Assembly: GCA_035498015.1 (NCBI GenBank)
Contig: DATKAO010000105.1
Coordinates: forward strand, 1-36,695
Length of the DNA: 36,695 nt
Direction: 5' to 3'
Source: Myxococcota bacterium
GTDB taxonomy: Bacteria; Myxococcota_A; UBA9160; SZUA-336
Positions within the stretch are counted from its first letter, which is position 1. Each line of letters starts with the position of its first letter. Under the pieces are notes generated by a model. It did no database searches. It saw only the letters and a program-made list of their open reading frames with translations, and was not told where the DNA came from. Made by a program: the position numbers and the translations under genes. Below are positions 1-9,888 of this stretch, in pieces.

Positions 1-1532
<1,532 letters not shown>

Positions 1533-1552
1533 GGGCCGCTCATGATTTTTCT

Positions 1553-1582
1553 CTGACTTCGCGGGCGAGAGACGGTTACACT
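1553..1582 (+). promoter_or_regulatory. Putative sigma-70-type promoter of the REC-XRE regulator
   Basis: A -35-like CTGACT (1553-1558) and a -10-like TACACT (1577-1582) are separated by 18 bases. The GTG start of the regulator lies 8 bases after the -10, so the predicted transcription start falls at or next to the start codon, which would give a leaderless mRNA. No Shine-Dalgarno sequence is visible before the GTG. Confidence 0.45.
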
Positions 1583-1590
1583 TCCGAGCC

Positions 1591-2196
1591 GTGCCTCAGC
1601 GCATGAAGCTGCGCGTTCTCGTCGTCGACGACGACGAGGACATTTGCCTGTACCTGCGGGAATTCCTCACGCGCGAGGGTTTCAAGGTCACGACCGTCTC
1701 GAAGCCGGCCGACGCGCTGCTCGAGGTCCGGCAGGGGCGGCACCAGCTCGTCCTGCTCGACGTGCGGCTGCCCGGCGTCGACGGCGTCGATCTCCTGCGC
1801 CAGCTGCGCGGGATCGACTCCGACATCTGCGTGATCGTGATGACCGGCTACCCGTCGGTCCAGACCGCCGTCGAGTCCATGAAGGCCGCCGCGTTCGACT
1901 ACCTGCAGAAGCCCTTCGACCTGCAGGAGCTGCGCTCCGTGATGGAGCGAGCGATTCGTGAGAAGGGTCTCATCGTCGACGCCGAGGAGCGCGTGAACCA
2001 GATGCTGGGCGCGCGCATCCGCTCGCTGCGCAAAGGCCGCTCGCTCACCCTGCGCCAGCTCGCGAACAAGACCGCGCTCTCGGTGAGCCTGATCTCGCAG
2101 ATCGAGCTCGGGAAGAGCGCGGCCTCGGTCGCCACGCTGCGCAAGCTCGCGACCGCGCTCGGCGTGTCACTCGCCGATCTGTTCGACGGCGTCTGA
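1591..2196 (+). CDS. Response regulator with receiver domain fused to an XRE-type helix-turn-helix
   Basis: This is a two-domain phosphorelay regulator. Residues 5-125 form a receiver domain with the acidic pocket VVDDDED, phospho-acceptor Asp57 (LLDVRLPG), Thr85 and Lys107 (LQKPFD). Residues about 142-195 form a Cro/CI-type helix-turn-helix (IRSLRKGRSLTLRQLANKT, LSVSLISQIELGKSAASVATL). Receiver outputs are usually OmpR, NarL or Fis type, so an XRE output is uncommon. The GTG at 1591 fits the promoter spacing; an ATG at 1603 is the alternative start. The facing genes at 2212-3192 include a degenerate kinase-like protein, but no active partner kinase is adjacent. DNA binding is inferred from the fold. 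Confidence 0.9.
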   Translation: MPQRMKLRVLVVDDDEDICLYLREFLTREGFKVTTVSKPADALLEVRQGRHQLVLLDVRLPGVDGVDLLRQLRGIDSDICVIVMTGYPSVQTAVESMKAAAFDYLQKPFDLQELRSVMERAIREKGLIVDAEERVNQMLGARIRSLRKGRSLTLRQLANKTALSVSLISQIELGKSAASVATLRKLATALGVSLADLFDGV

Positions 2197-2211
2197 CCGA
2201 GTCAGTCCGGC

Positions 2212-2952
2212 CTAGGCCACCGACGCGACGGCCGGGTCCGCGGCGTTGCTGCGCAGCAGCACGCGAGTCACGTTGCCGTCGAGCTCGAGCCGGCCGCCCT
2301 GACTCTCGACCAGGTGGCGAGTCACCAACAGCACCAGCGGGTCGAGCTCGACGCCGCGCCGCCCGATCTCGATCTCGATCTGCACGGGGAAGCCGGGGAC
2401 CTTGCCCTGGAGGATCTTGATGCCGACCCGGCCGCCGGGCCCCGCGAGCTCCGAGCCCGACTCGAGCAGCGCGCGGAACGCGCCGCGCAGCCGTTCGGCG
2501 TCGACGTACACGGGCTGGCGGTTCAAGAGGCTCCACGACGCGCCGACCGAGCCGTCGCGCAGGAGCGGGATCTGCTCGGCCGCCTCCTGCAGCAGTGAGA
2601 CCGGCGACGTCGGTGCGGCGCGCATCGGGCGCGGGCGCGACACGAGCATGCGCGTCTGCCAGGCGATGCGCTCGAGGCGCGCGATCGCCTCGGCCGGCGG
2701 GTCACTCGCGCGGCGCAGGAGGCGCAATGGCTCGCGGATGGCGTCGCCCACCAGCGCGATCAGATGCGGCGCAGCCGCGCGCTCCTCGGGTGGCTCGGCG
2801 ACCGGCTCGCGCACCGGCGTGAGCGGCTTGCGCTCGGGCTCCGCGACCGCGACCACCGGCTGGCCCGCGGCGCTGCGCGCGCGGCGGAACGCGAAGGCAG
2901 CGCATCCGAGCCCAAGCGTGAAGCCCAACAGGACGAAGAGTGCAGAGATCAA
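2212..2952 (-). CDS. Membrane-anchored degenerate histidine-kinase-like protein
   Basis: A 246-residue protein with one N-terminal membrane helix (ISALFVLLGFTLGLGCAAFAF), a proline- and charge-rich linker to about residue 60, a helical segment resembling a dimerisation domain (AIARLERIAWQTRML), then a region like the kinase ATPase fold (YVDAERLRGAFRALLESGSE, GGRVGIKI, LVLLVTRHLVESQGGRLELDG). The phospho-accepting H-box histidine is missing, the N-box asparagine position reads ESGSE, and no DxGxG or GxGxGL box is visible. It is probably catalytically dead and could scaffold or sense for the REC-XRE regulator that ends 15 bases away. The start is TTG, 3 bases after the stop of the upstream small gene. 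Confidence 0.7.
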   Translation of the reverse strand: MISALFVLLGFTLGLGCAAFAFRRARSAAGQPVVAVAEPERKPLTPVREPVAEPPEERAAAPHLIALVGDAIREPLRLLRRASDPPAEAIARLERIAWQTRMLVSRPRPMRAAPTSPVSLLQEAAEQIPLLRDGSVGASWSLLNRQPVYVDAERLRGAFRALLESGSELAGPGGRVGIKILQGKVPGFPVQIEIEIGRRGVELDPLVLLVTRHLVESQGGRLELDGNVTRVLLRSNAADPAVASVA

Positions 2953-2955
2953 CGG

Positions 2956-3192
2956 CTACGCGGCCTCGATCAGTCCAGCGCGCGGCACATCCGGCGGCAG
3001 GAGCGACATGGCGATCGCAACGGCCCAGGGCAGATGACCCTCGGCGCGCGAGCCTTCGGAGTGGAAGTGGATTCCCGTCTCGTCGAGCCAGACGCGAATC
3101 GTCTCACCCGCCCCGCCCTTGTCGCCGCGGATCACCAGATCGAGTGGCACGCCGCGCCGTTCCGATCCGGCCCGCGGTCCGTTGCGCTCCAT
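2956..3192 (-). CDS. Small conserved-looking hypothetical protein (78 residues)
   Basis: I do not recognise this small cytoplasmic protein. Its sequence (VPLDLVIRGDKGGAGETIRVWLDETGIHFHSEG) is balanced in composition and reads like a compact beta-strand domain. I chose the ATG at 3192 because GAGGG lies a few bases upstream; two ATGs at 3225 and 3228 are possible longer starts. The frame extends much further upstream, but only as an antisense shadow of the binding-protein gene. It ends 3 bases before the kinase-like gene, so the two are probably translated from one mRNA. Confidence 0.6.
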   Translation of the reverse strand: MERNGPRAGSERRGVPLDLVIRGDKGGAGETIRVWLDETGIHFHSEGSRAEGHLPWAVAIAMSLLPPDVPRAGLIEAA

Positions 3193-3303
3193 GTAACCCT
3201 CGCGAGGGGGGAGAGTTGTTTCCATCATAGCGCGGCACCGAAGTCGTGCGAGGCCTTTTGCGGCGCGGCATGATTCCGGCCGCTCATTTTTCGAGGGGAT
3301 GAG

Positions 3304-5106
3304 ATGCGACGAGCTCGGACGCGCGGCCTTCTGCTCGCGCTGACTGCCTGCGCTCTGGCCTGTGGGGGCCCGAGCGAGAAGAAGCCTGCGGGTGGAGAGA
3401 CCGCGCCCGCACAGGGCGCTGCGCCGGCGGCCCAGACGCACGAGACTCCCGTGCGCGGTGACTGGCTGGTCTTCCACTTCCTGGCAGACCCCGAGAATCT
3501 GAACCCACTGACCTCGAACGAGGCCGGCGCGTCGGCCATTCTCGGCTGGATCTTTCCGTCGCTGATGTACGTCGACCCCGCGACGCTCGAGCTGCGGCCC
3601 GCGATCGCGAAGGCCCTGCCGCAGACCTCGGCCGACCATTTGGAGTACGTCTACACGCTGCGCGACGACGTCACCTTCAGCGACGGCAAGCCGCTCGGCG
3701 CCGAGGACGTCGTCTTCACCATGAAGGCGATCCGCCACCCGCGCGTGAACGCGCCGGCGCAGCGCAACTACTTCGAGTCCGTGGCCAACGTCGACTCGCC
3801 CCAGCCCAACGTGGTGCGCTTCACGCTCTCGAAGCCGTACTTCCTGAACGACTGGGCGCTGGGCGGCGTGCAGCCGATCCCGCGCCACTACTACGACCCC
3901 GACAACCTGCTGGACGGGATCTCGGTCGCGGAGCTGAACGACTACGACAAGCTGCCCGCCGACAAGAAGGACCGCGCCGAACGCTTCGCCAAGCAATTCA
4001 ACGAGAACTACAACCGCAGCCCGCTCGGGCCGGGCGCGATGGTGCTCGAGAACCCCGCGCGCGACTACGTGACCGGCGAGAAGGTCGAGCTGCGCCGGCG
4101 CGTCTCGTGGGCCGCGGGCCACTCCGAGCTCGGCGACCCGTACGTGGACCGGATCGTGTTCCGCATCATCAACGACCCCGACGCGGCGCTGGTCGCGCTG
4201 AAGGCGGGCACGGTCGACGTGTACGGCCCGCGGCCCGTGCAGTTCCTGAAGCAGATGAACGAGCCGAAGTTCCTCGAGCACGTCGAGAAGCACGTCGACC
4301 GCTCGGGCGGCTACGTGTATTTCGGCTGGAACGAGAAGCTCGCGATCTTCCAGGACAAGCGCGTGCGGCAAGCGCTCTCGTACCTGGTCGACAAGAAGAA
4401 CATCTGCCAGAAGCTTCAGCTCGGACTGGCCGACCCGGTCGAGTCACCCGTGTATCCCGCCCGGCCGGAGTACAACCAGAACCTGAAGCCGTGGCCGTTC
4501 GACCCCGCGAAGGCGAAGCAGCTGCTCGCCGACGCCGGCTGGAGCGACTCCGACAAGGACGGCGTGCTCGACCACGACGACGGCCACGGCGGCCGCATGC
4601 CGTTGCGCTTCGAGCTCCTGTCGAACTCCGGCAACGAGGACCGCAAGAATCTGGGCCTGGTGGTGATCGACGAGCTGAAGCGCGCGGGCATCGACGCCAG
4701 CCTGCGCGCGGTCGACTGGTCGATCCTGCTCGAGCGCGTGAAACACCACCAGTTCGACGCCGTGATCCTCGGCTGGACCTCGGGCGGGAGTCAGCCGCCC
4801 GACCTGTACCAGATCTGGCATTCCTCGCAGGCGGTCGAGGGCGGCTCGAACATGATCTCGTACAAGAACGACGAGGTGGATCGGATCCTCACCGACTACC
4901 GCACGGAGTTCGACCCGGCCAAGCGCAAGGCGCTGTACGACCGTTTCCAGGAGATCCTGTACGACGAGCAGCCGTACACCTTCGTGTACGCGAACAAGTC
5001 ACTCGCGGCCTACGACAAGCGCTTCCACGGAGTCACCTGGTATCCCGCCGGCGGCAGCGTCGAGGCCGAATGGTGGGTGCCCACGGTCGAGCAGAAGTAC
5101 CACTGA
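3304..5106 (+). CDS. ABC transporter substrate-binding lipoprotein (SBP_bac_5, peptide/oligopeptide type)
   Basis: A 600-residue extracytoplasmic solute-binding protein of the family that feeds Opp, Dpp and Yej importers. The N-terminus is a lipoprotein signal with lipobox LTAC (Cys16), or Cys20 as alternative. The mature protein has the family landmarks: FHFLADPENLNPLTSNEAG near the start, the early block LRDDVTFSDGKPLGAEDVVFTMKAI, VRQALSYLVDKKNIC, the PFDPAKAKQLLADAGW block and YDEQPYTFVYANKSLAAYDKRF near the end. GAGGGG precedes the ATG. The stop overlaps the first permease start by one base (TGATG). The ligand cannot be read from the sequence; peptides are the usual ligand. Confidence 0.93.
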   Translation: MRRARTRGLLLALTACALACGGPSEKKPAGGETAPAQGAAPAAQTHETPVRGDWLVFHFLADPENLNPLTSNEAGASAILGWIFPSLMYVDPATLELRPAIAKALPQTSADHLEYVYTLRDDVTFSDGKPLGAEDVVFTMKAIRHPRVNAPAQRNYFESVANVDSPQPNVVRFTLSKPYFLNDWALGGVQPIPRHYYDPDNLLDGISVAELNDYDKLPADKKDRAERFAKQFNENYNRSPLGPGAMVLENPARDYVTGEKVELRRRVSWAAGHSELGDPYVDRIVFRIINDPDAALVALKAGTVDVYGPRPVQFLKQMNEPKFLEHVEKHVDRSGGYVYFGWNEKLAIFQDKRVRQALSYLVDKKNICQKLQLGLADPVESPVYPARPEYNQNLKPWPFDPAKAKQLLADAGWSDSDKDGVLDHDDGHGGRMPLRFELLSNSGNEDRKNLGLVVIDELKRAGIDASLRAVDWSILLERVKHHQFDAVILGWTSGGSQPPDLYQIWHSSQAVEGGSNMISYKNDEVDRILTDYRTEFDPAKRKALYDRFQEILYDEQPYTFVYANKSLAAYDKRFHGVTWYPAGGSVEAEWWVPTVEQKYH

Positions 5107-6146
5107 TGAGCCCCGCGCTGCTCGCCTACGCGCTGCGGCGCCTGTTGCTGATGATCCCGACCTTCGTCGCGATCAACTTCATCGGCTTCGCCATCATGCG
5201 GCTCGCGCCCGGTGACCCGGTGGAGCTCGCGCTCTCGGGCGGGCTTATGTCGGGGCAGACCGGCATCAGCACGCAGAAGATGGCCGACGCCGAGAAGGTG
5301 AAGGCGGCGCTGCGCCACGAGCTCGGGCTCGACCGGCCGCTGGTCGTGCAGTACGCGAGCTGGCTCGGCGGCTTCGCGACCGGCGAGCTCGGCCAGTCAC
5401 TCAAGGACCGCGCTCCGGTGTGGGACAAGATCCGCGACCGGCTGCCGATCACGGTCGGGATCGACCTGGCCGCGCTGTTCATCACCTACCTGCTGGCCGT
5501 GCCGCTCGGCATCTACTCGGCGGTGCGTCCGGGCACGCGGCTCGACCAGTTCCTGACCGTGTCACTCTTCGCGCTCTACTCGGTGCCGGGGTTCTGGATC
5601 GCGGTGCTCTTGATCGTGTTCTTCTGCGGCGGTGACTACTTCGCCTGGTTCCCGCCCGCCGGCCTGCACTCGGTGGCGTTCAGCCCCGAGTGGCCGTTCT
5701 GGCAGCGGGTGGGCGACCTCATGAACCACCTCGCGCTGCCGCTGTTCGTGACGACGCTGGGCAGCTACACGGAGCTCTCGCGCTACCTGCGCTCGTCGAT
5801 GCTCGACAACGCGCGCCAGGACTACGTGCGCACCGCGCGCGCCAAGGGCGTGCCCGAGCGCAGCGTGATCCTCAAGCACATGCTGCGCAACTCACTCATT
5901 CCCATGGTCACGATCGTGGCCGGCGTGCTGCCGGGTCTGATCGGCGGGTCGGTGTTGATCGAGCAGATCTTCTCGATCCCCGGGCTGGGCCAGCTCGGCT
6001 ACCAGGCGGTACTGGCGCGCGACTATCCGGTGGTGCTGGCGCTGTTCGGCGCATCGGTGGGACTCACGCTGATCGGGCTGTTGATCGCCGACCTCTTGCT
6101 GGCGGTGGTCGATCCGCGCATCACGTTCACGAGAACCACCGCCTGA
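5106..6146 (+). CDS. ABC transporter permease, DppB/OppB/YejB type
   Basis: The first of two inner-membrane permeases of a peptide-type importer, 346 residues with about six membrane helices. The N-terminus (YALRRLLLMIPTFVAINFIGFAIMRLAPGDPVE) is diagnostic of the family. The cytoplasmic EAA loop (YVRTARAKGVPERSVILKHMLRNSLIP), which docks on the ATPase, is intact. The ATG shares its A with the preceding stop. The open frame extends far upstream but only through the binding-protein gene in another frame. A long soluble segment between helices 1 and 2 (GLMSGQTGISTQKMADAEKVKAALRHELGL) resembles YejB-type permeases. Confidence 0.94.
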   Translation: MSPALLAYALRRLLLMIPTFVAINFIGFAIMRLAPGDPVELALSGGLMSGQTGISTQKMADAEKVKAALRHELGLDRPLVVQYASWLGGFATGELGQSLKDRAPVWDKIRDRLPITVGIDLAALFITYLLAVPLGIYSAVRPGTRLDQFLTVSLFALYSVPGFWIAVLLIVFFCGGDYFAWFPPAGLHSVAFSPEWPFWQRVGDLMNHLALPLFVTTLGSYTELSRYLRSSMLDNARQDYVRTARAKGVPERSVILKHMLRNSLIPMVTIVAGVLPGLIGGSVLIEQIFSIPGLGQLGYQAVLARDYPVVLALFGASVGLTLIGLLIADLLLAVVDPRITFTRTTA

Positions 6147-7162
6147 TGGCCGCCCCGGAGAGCGCGGGCCGACGCCTGCAGCGCGAGTTCTTGCGCCGCA
6201 GGCGCGGCGTGTTCGGCATGCGCGTGATCCTGGCGCTGTTCGTGCTCGCGCTCGCGGCCGACTTCATCGCGAACGACAAGCCCTACTACCTGAAGCTCGA
6301 TGGCGTCCGTTACTACCCGATCGCGCTCGACTACGGCGTCTCGCTGGGGCTGTGCCAGTGGCCCGACGCGCTCTTGAACCAGCGCTTCGACGCGCTCGCC
6401 GAGCGCGCCGAGGCCGCGCTCTGGCCACCGATCCCGTACAGCCCCACCGTGCCGAACATCATGGGCGACGTGTTCCAGCCGCCCTCGCGCAGTCACTGGC
6501 TCGGCACCGACGGGCTCGGGCGCGACGTGGCCGCGGGCATGCTGCACGGCATCCGCGTGTCACTCACGATCGGCCTGGTGGTGGTCGCGATCCAGGCCAC
6601 GATCGGCATCGCCCTGGGCGCGCTCGCCGGCTACTACGGCGGGATCGTCGATCTGGCGCTGTCGCGCCTGATCGAGGTGATGATCGCGATTCCGACCTTC
6701 TTCCTGATCCTGATCGTGGCGGCGACCTTCCCGCCCTCGATCTACCTGGTGATGGCGATCCTGGGCGTGACCGGCTGGGTCGGGATCGCGCGCCTCATCC
6801 GGAGTGAGTTTCTCCGGGTGCGCGCGTCGGACTTCGTCGCCGCGGCGCAGAGCCTGGGCGCGTCGGACCTGCGCGTGATGCTGCGCCACGTGCTGCCCAA
6901 CGCCGTGGCGCCCGTGCTGGTGGCCATGTCGTTCGGCGTGTCGGGGGCGATCCTCACCGAGTCGGGGCTGTCGTTCCTGGGCATCGGCGTCCCGGCTCAC
7001 ATCGTGACCTGGGGCTCGATCCTGGCCGTCGCGCAGTCCAACTACCAGGCCTGGTGGCTCGCCGTGTTCCCCGGCGTGGCGATCTTCGTGACCATGACCG
7101 CCTACAACCTGCTCGGCGATGCCCTGCGCGACGCGCTGGATCCGCGCGATCAGGGGACGTAG
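6146..7162 (+). CDS. ABC transporter permease, DppC/OppC/YejE type
   Basis: The second importer permease, 338 residues. After the first helix there is a large periplasmic insertion (about residues 45-115, from NDKPYYLKLDGVRYYP to QPPSRSHWLGTDGLGRD), a hallmark of YejE-like permeases. Further helices follow, with the EAA loop VAAAQSLGASDLRVMLRHVLPNAVAP and the C-terminal LLGDALRDALDPR block. The ATG overlaps the previous stop by one base. No ATPase genes follow; the next gene is an aldolase. The importer must therefore use ATPases encoded elsewhere, or its ATPase genes were lost. Confidence 0.94.
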   Translation: MAAPESAGRRLQREFLRRRRGVFGMRVILALFVLALAADFIANDKPYYLKLDGVRYYPIALDYGVSLGLCQWPDALLNQRFDALAERAEAALWPPIPYSPTVPNIMGDVFQPPSRSHWLGTDGLGRDVAAGMLHGIRVSLTIGLVVVAIQATIGIALGALAGYYGGIVDLALSRLIEVMIAIPTFFLILIVAATFPPSIYLVMAILGVTGWVGIARLIRSEFLRVRASDFVAAAQSLGASDLRVMLRHVLPNAVAPVLVAMSFGVSGAILTESGLSFLGIGVPAHIVTWGSILAVAQSNYQAWWLAVFPGVAIFVTMTAYNLLGDALRDALDPRDQGT

Positions 7163-7165
7163 AGT
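7160..7165 (+). promoter_or_regulatory. TANNNT -10-like hexamer, 6 bases before a GTG start
   Basis: TAGAGT ends exactly 6 bases before the GTG at 7172 and overlaps the stop region of the permease gene. No Shine-Dalgarno sequence precedes the GTG and no good -35 is visible. The layout matches other leaderless-looking starts in this window (16843, 18260). The hexamer could instead be chance, with the gene read from the importer mRNA. Confidence 0.35.
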
Positions 7166-7171
7166 CGAAGC

Positions 7172-8272
7172 GTGCACACGCTCGAGAACTACGCAGCGCG
7201 GCGCGGACTCTCGATCCCGATCGTGTCGTGTCTCCTGCCCGACGGCGAGCCCGACGACGCGGGCCAGCGCCGGCTCGTGCGCTACCTGATCCAGAACGGG
7301 CGCGGCGCCGACGTGCTGTTCGTGATGGGCACCACCGGCGAGTGGAACAAGCTCGACCGCGCGCGCCGCCAGCGCGTGATCCGCGTGTCGGTCGAGGAGA
7401 CCAAGAAGCACGAGTCACGCCTGGTGCGGGCCGGCGAGCAGCCGGTCGAGGCCTGGGTCGGGCTCACGGCCCCGACGCGCAACGAGACGCTCGAGACACT
7501 CGAGCTCGCGCTCGAGATCGGCGCGCACGCCGGCGTGATCGCGCCGCTCGCCATACAAGACGTGGGCGACCCGGTGCGCTTCCTGCAGCGCGACGTCGCC
7601 GACCTGCTCGACGCGCGCGACCGCAGGCTGCCGATCTTCCTGTACGACAACGCCGACATCTCGGTGGCCAGGGAGCAGCACCTGCGCACGCGCGCGGTGA
7701 AGGCCATGTCGCGGCTCGACTTCGTGCGCGGCATCAAGGTGTCCGCGCCGCCGCGCCGGCTGGGTCACTACACCAAGGCCGCGCGCCAGTTCCGGGACCT
7801 GGGCTCGTTCGACATCTACGTGGGCGACGCGCTGCAGATCCTGCGCATGATGAGGCCGCGCACCGGGTTCTGGGGTGCGCTGCGCGAGCACTGGAACCGC
7901 TTCCTCCTGCACGACCTCTTGCCCTCGGGCGTGGTGAGCGGGCCTGCGAACCTGTATCCGCGCGAGTGGCAGCGGGCCTGGCGCGTGGCGTCGGCGGGCG
8001 ACGTGGAGCGCATGGACCAGCTCGAGTCACTCTTCCGGAAGTTCTCGGACAGCTACCGCTTCCCCGAGGGCAAGCGCAGCCTCGCGGCGCTGAAGCGCGG
8101 CCTGTTCCGGCGCGGCGTGCTGTCGAGTGACTCGGTGGCGAAGGGCACGGCCGCGCTGTCGCGCGAGCAGGCGGCGCAGCTCGACGCGGCGCTCGAGAAG
8201 CTCGACGACGAGCTGGCCGCGGCGCTGCCCGCGCGCTGGCGCTCCGACCCGGCCGCCGCGGAGGAGCCGTGA
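7172..8272 (+). CDS. DHDPS/N-acetylneuraminate lyase superfamily aldolase
   Basis: A 366-residue class I aldolase-fold protein. It keeps the superfamily core: GTTGE at residues 53-57, Tyr158 in FLYDN, the Schiff-base lysine Lys189 in RGIKVSAP, and GVVSGPANLYP near 253-263 where DapA has GVISV. It is longer than DapA (about 295), with an extra C-terminal helical region rich in Ala, Glu and Lys. True dapA is at 28272, so this is a paralogue for another substrate, probably pyruvate plus an aldehyde or the reverse cleavage. The stop overlaps the start of the kinase-isomerase fusion (GTGA), which implies coupled translation and a shared pathway. The substrate is unknown. Confidence 0.85.
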   Translation: MHTLENYAARRGLSIPIVSCLLPDGEPDDAGQRRLVRYLIQNGRGADVLFVMGTTGEWNKLDRARRQRVIRVSVEETKKHESRLVRAGEQPVEAWVGLTAPTRNETLETLELALEIGAHAGVIAPLAIQDVGDPVRFLQRDVADLLDARDRRLPIFLYDNADISVAREQHLRTRAVKAMSRLDFVRGIKVSAPPRRLGHYTKAARQFRDLGSFDIYVGDALQILRMMRPRTGFWGALREHWNRFLLHDLLPSGVVSGPANLYPREWQRAWRVASAGDVERMDQLESLFRKFSDSYRFPEGKRSLAALKRGLFRRGVLSSDSVAKGTAALSREQAAQLDAALEKLDDELAAALPARWRSDPAAAEEP

Positions 8273-9879
8273 GCCCCGCGCGCTACGACGTCGCCGGCAC
8301 CGGCAGCATGGTGGTCGACGAGATCCACTTCGCCAAGCGCATCGTCGCGGCCGAGGAGAAGGGTCTCTTGCGCGCCGACGCCAGCGGGCGCGTGGCGCAG
8401 CGCCAGGTCGGCGGAGTCACGCTGAACCACCTGGGCTGGGCGCGCGTGCTGGGCCTGCGCACGGCGATCTTCGGCAAGCAGGCCGACGACCCCAACGGCC
8501 GCTTCCTGCGCGCGGGCATGGAGCGGCTCGGGATCGAGCAGCACATCGATCTCTCCGGCAGCGCGTCGTCGTTCGCGCAGATCTACGTCGATCCCGACGG
8601 TGCACGCGCGATCTACATGGCGCGCGGCGCAACCGCCGAGCTGACTCCCGAGGAGATCGCGACCCGACACCGCGCGGTCATCGAGAGCGCAGCGATCGTG
8701 ACCACCGAGGTCTCGCAGGTGCCGCTCGCGACCGCGCGCCGCGTGCTCGAGATCGCGCGCGCGGCCGGCGCGCGCACCGTGGTGGACCTCGACGTGCCGC
8801 TGGGCGACGCGGTGCCGGCACTGGGCAGCGAGGCGGACCTCCACGCCGTGCTGGGCCTGGCCGACGTCTTGAAGCCCTCGCTCGCCGCGCTGGACGGAAT
8901 CGTCGCCGAAGGCTCGGCCCGAGCGCGCGCGCGCGAGCTGGCCGAGAAGACGGGCGCGAAGCTGGTCGCGCTCACGCTCGGCCCGGCCGGGTCACTCCTG
9001 TTCCGCGCGGGCGAGGTCGCGATCGCGCCCGCCGCCTCGGTGAACGTGGTCGACACCACCGGCGCGGGCGATGCGTTTCTGGGCGGTCTGCTCGCGGGCA
9101 TCACCCACGACCTCGATCTCGAGAGCGCGGCGCGGCTGGGCAACGCCTGTGGGGCGGCCTGCTGCGAGCAGATCGGCGCCTTCCCCGACCGGCCGGGACC
9201 GGCGCGCCTGCGCGTGGCCGAGCTCTATGCGGCGCTGGGCGGGAGCGAGCTGCGGCTCGCGCCGCTCGGCCCCGACCAGGGCGAGACCGAGCGCGCCGTG
9301 GCGCGCTTCCTCGAGGTCGCCCCACGCGAGGTGGCCGCCGCCGCCGCGCGGCTCGACCGCGCGTCACTCGCCGCCGCCGCCGAGCTGATCCACGCCGCCG
9401 AGAGCGCGGGCGCGCGCGTGCACGTGACCGGCATTGGCAAGCCCGAGCACGTGGCGAGATACGCGGCTTCGCTGCTCTCGAGCACGGGCACACCCGCGGC
9501 GTTCCTGCACGGCACCGAGGTGTCTCACGGCAGCGTCGGCCAGATGCATCCCGGCGACGTGGTGATCGCGATCTCGAACAGCGGCACGACCGACGAGCTC
9601 TTGAACGCGGTCGAGGCGCTGCGGCGCTTCGGCGCGCGCATCCTGGCCGTGACCGCCCGGCGCGACTCACCGCTGGGGCGCGCGGCCGACGCCGTGCTCG
9701 AGGTCGGCGTGGGCGAAGAGGGCGACTCACTCGGGCTCGCGCCGCGCGCCAGCGTGTTGGCCCAGGTGCTGGTGCTGGCCGCGCTCTCGGTCCAGCTCCA
9801 GGAATCGAAGGGCTTCACGCGCGACGACTACGCGCGCCGGCACCCGGCGGGCGAGCTCGGCAAGAAGGCCCGCTCGTAG
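8269..9879 (+). CDS. Fusion of a PfkB-family sugar kinase and a KdsD/GutQ-like SIS isomerase
   Basis: A 536-residue two-domain protein. Residues 5-325 are a PfkB/ribokinase-family kinase with the signature VDTTGAGDAF and catalytic Asp268. Residues about 365-536 are a sugar isomerase domain of the arabinose-5-phosphate isomerase type: GIGKP (Lys391), SSTGTPAAFLHGTEVSHG (His414), ISNSGTTDE, the GEEGDSLGLAP loop and the C-terminal RHPAGELGKK with His525. These match positions that are catalytic in KdsD. The CBS pair found after many KdsD proteins is absent. Both active sites look intact. The GTG start overlaps the aldolase stop by 4 bases. A kinase and isomerase acting in sequence on one sugar is the natural inference. 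Confidence 0.88.
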   Translation: MSPARYDVAGTGSMVVDEIHFAKRIVAAEEKGLLRADASGRVAQRQVGGVTLNHLGWARVLGLRTAIFGKQADDPNGRFLRAGMERLGIEQHIDLSGSASSFAQIYVDPDGARAIYMARGATAELTPEEIATRHRAVIESAAIVTTEVSQVPLATARRVLEIARAAGARTVVDLDVPLGDAVPALGSEADLHAVLGLADVLKPSLAALDGIVAEGSARARARELAEKTGAKLVALTLGPAGSLLFRAGEVAIAPAASVNVVDTTGAGDAFLGGLLAGITHDLDLESAARLGNACGAACCEQIGAFPDRPGPARLRVAELYAALGGSELRLAPLGPDQGETERAVARFLEVAPREVAAAAARLDRASLAAAAELIHAAESAGARVHVTGIGKPEHVARYAASLLSSTGTPAAFLHGTEVSHGSVGQMHPGDVVIAISNSGTTDELLNAVEALRRFGARILAVTARRDSPLGRAADAVLEVGVGEEGDSLGLAPRASVLAQVLVLAALSVQLQESKGFTRDDYARRHPAGELGKKARS

Positions 9880-9888
9880 CTTCGCGGG

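Noticed and set aside
2956..4371. Long minus-strand frame (471 codons) over the binding-protein gene
   Set aside because: Only its last 78 codons have protein-like composition and a ribosome-binding site. The rest is antisense to the binding-protein gene and is rich in Arg, Val and His, as expected for a shadow of GC-rich coding DNA.
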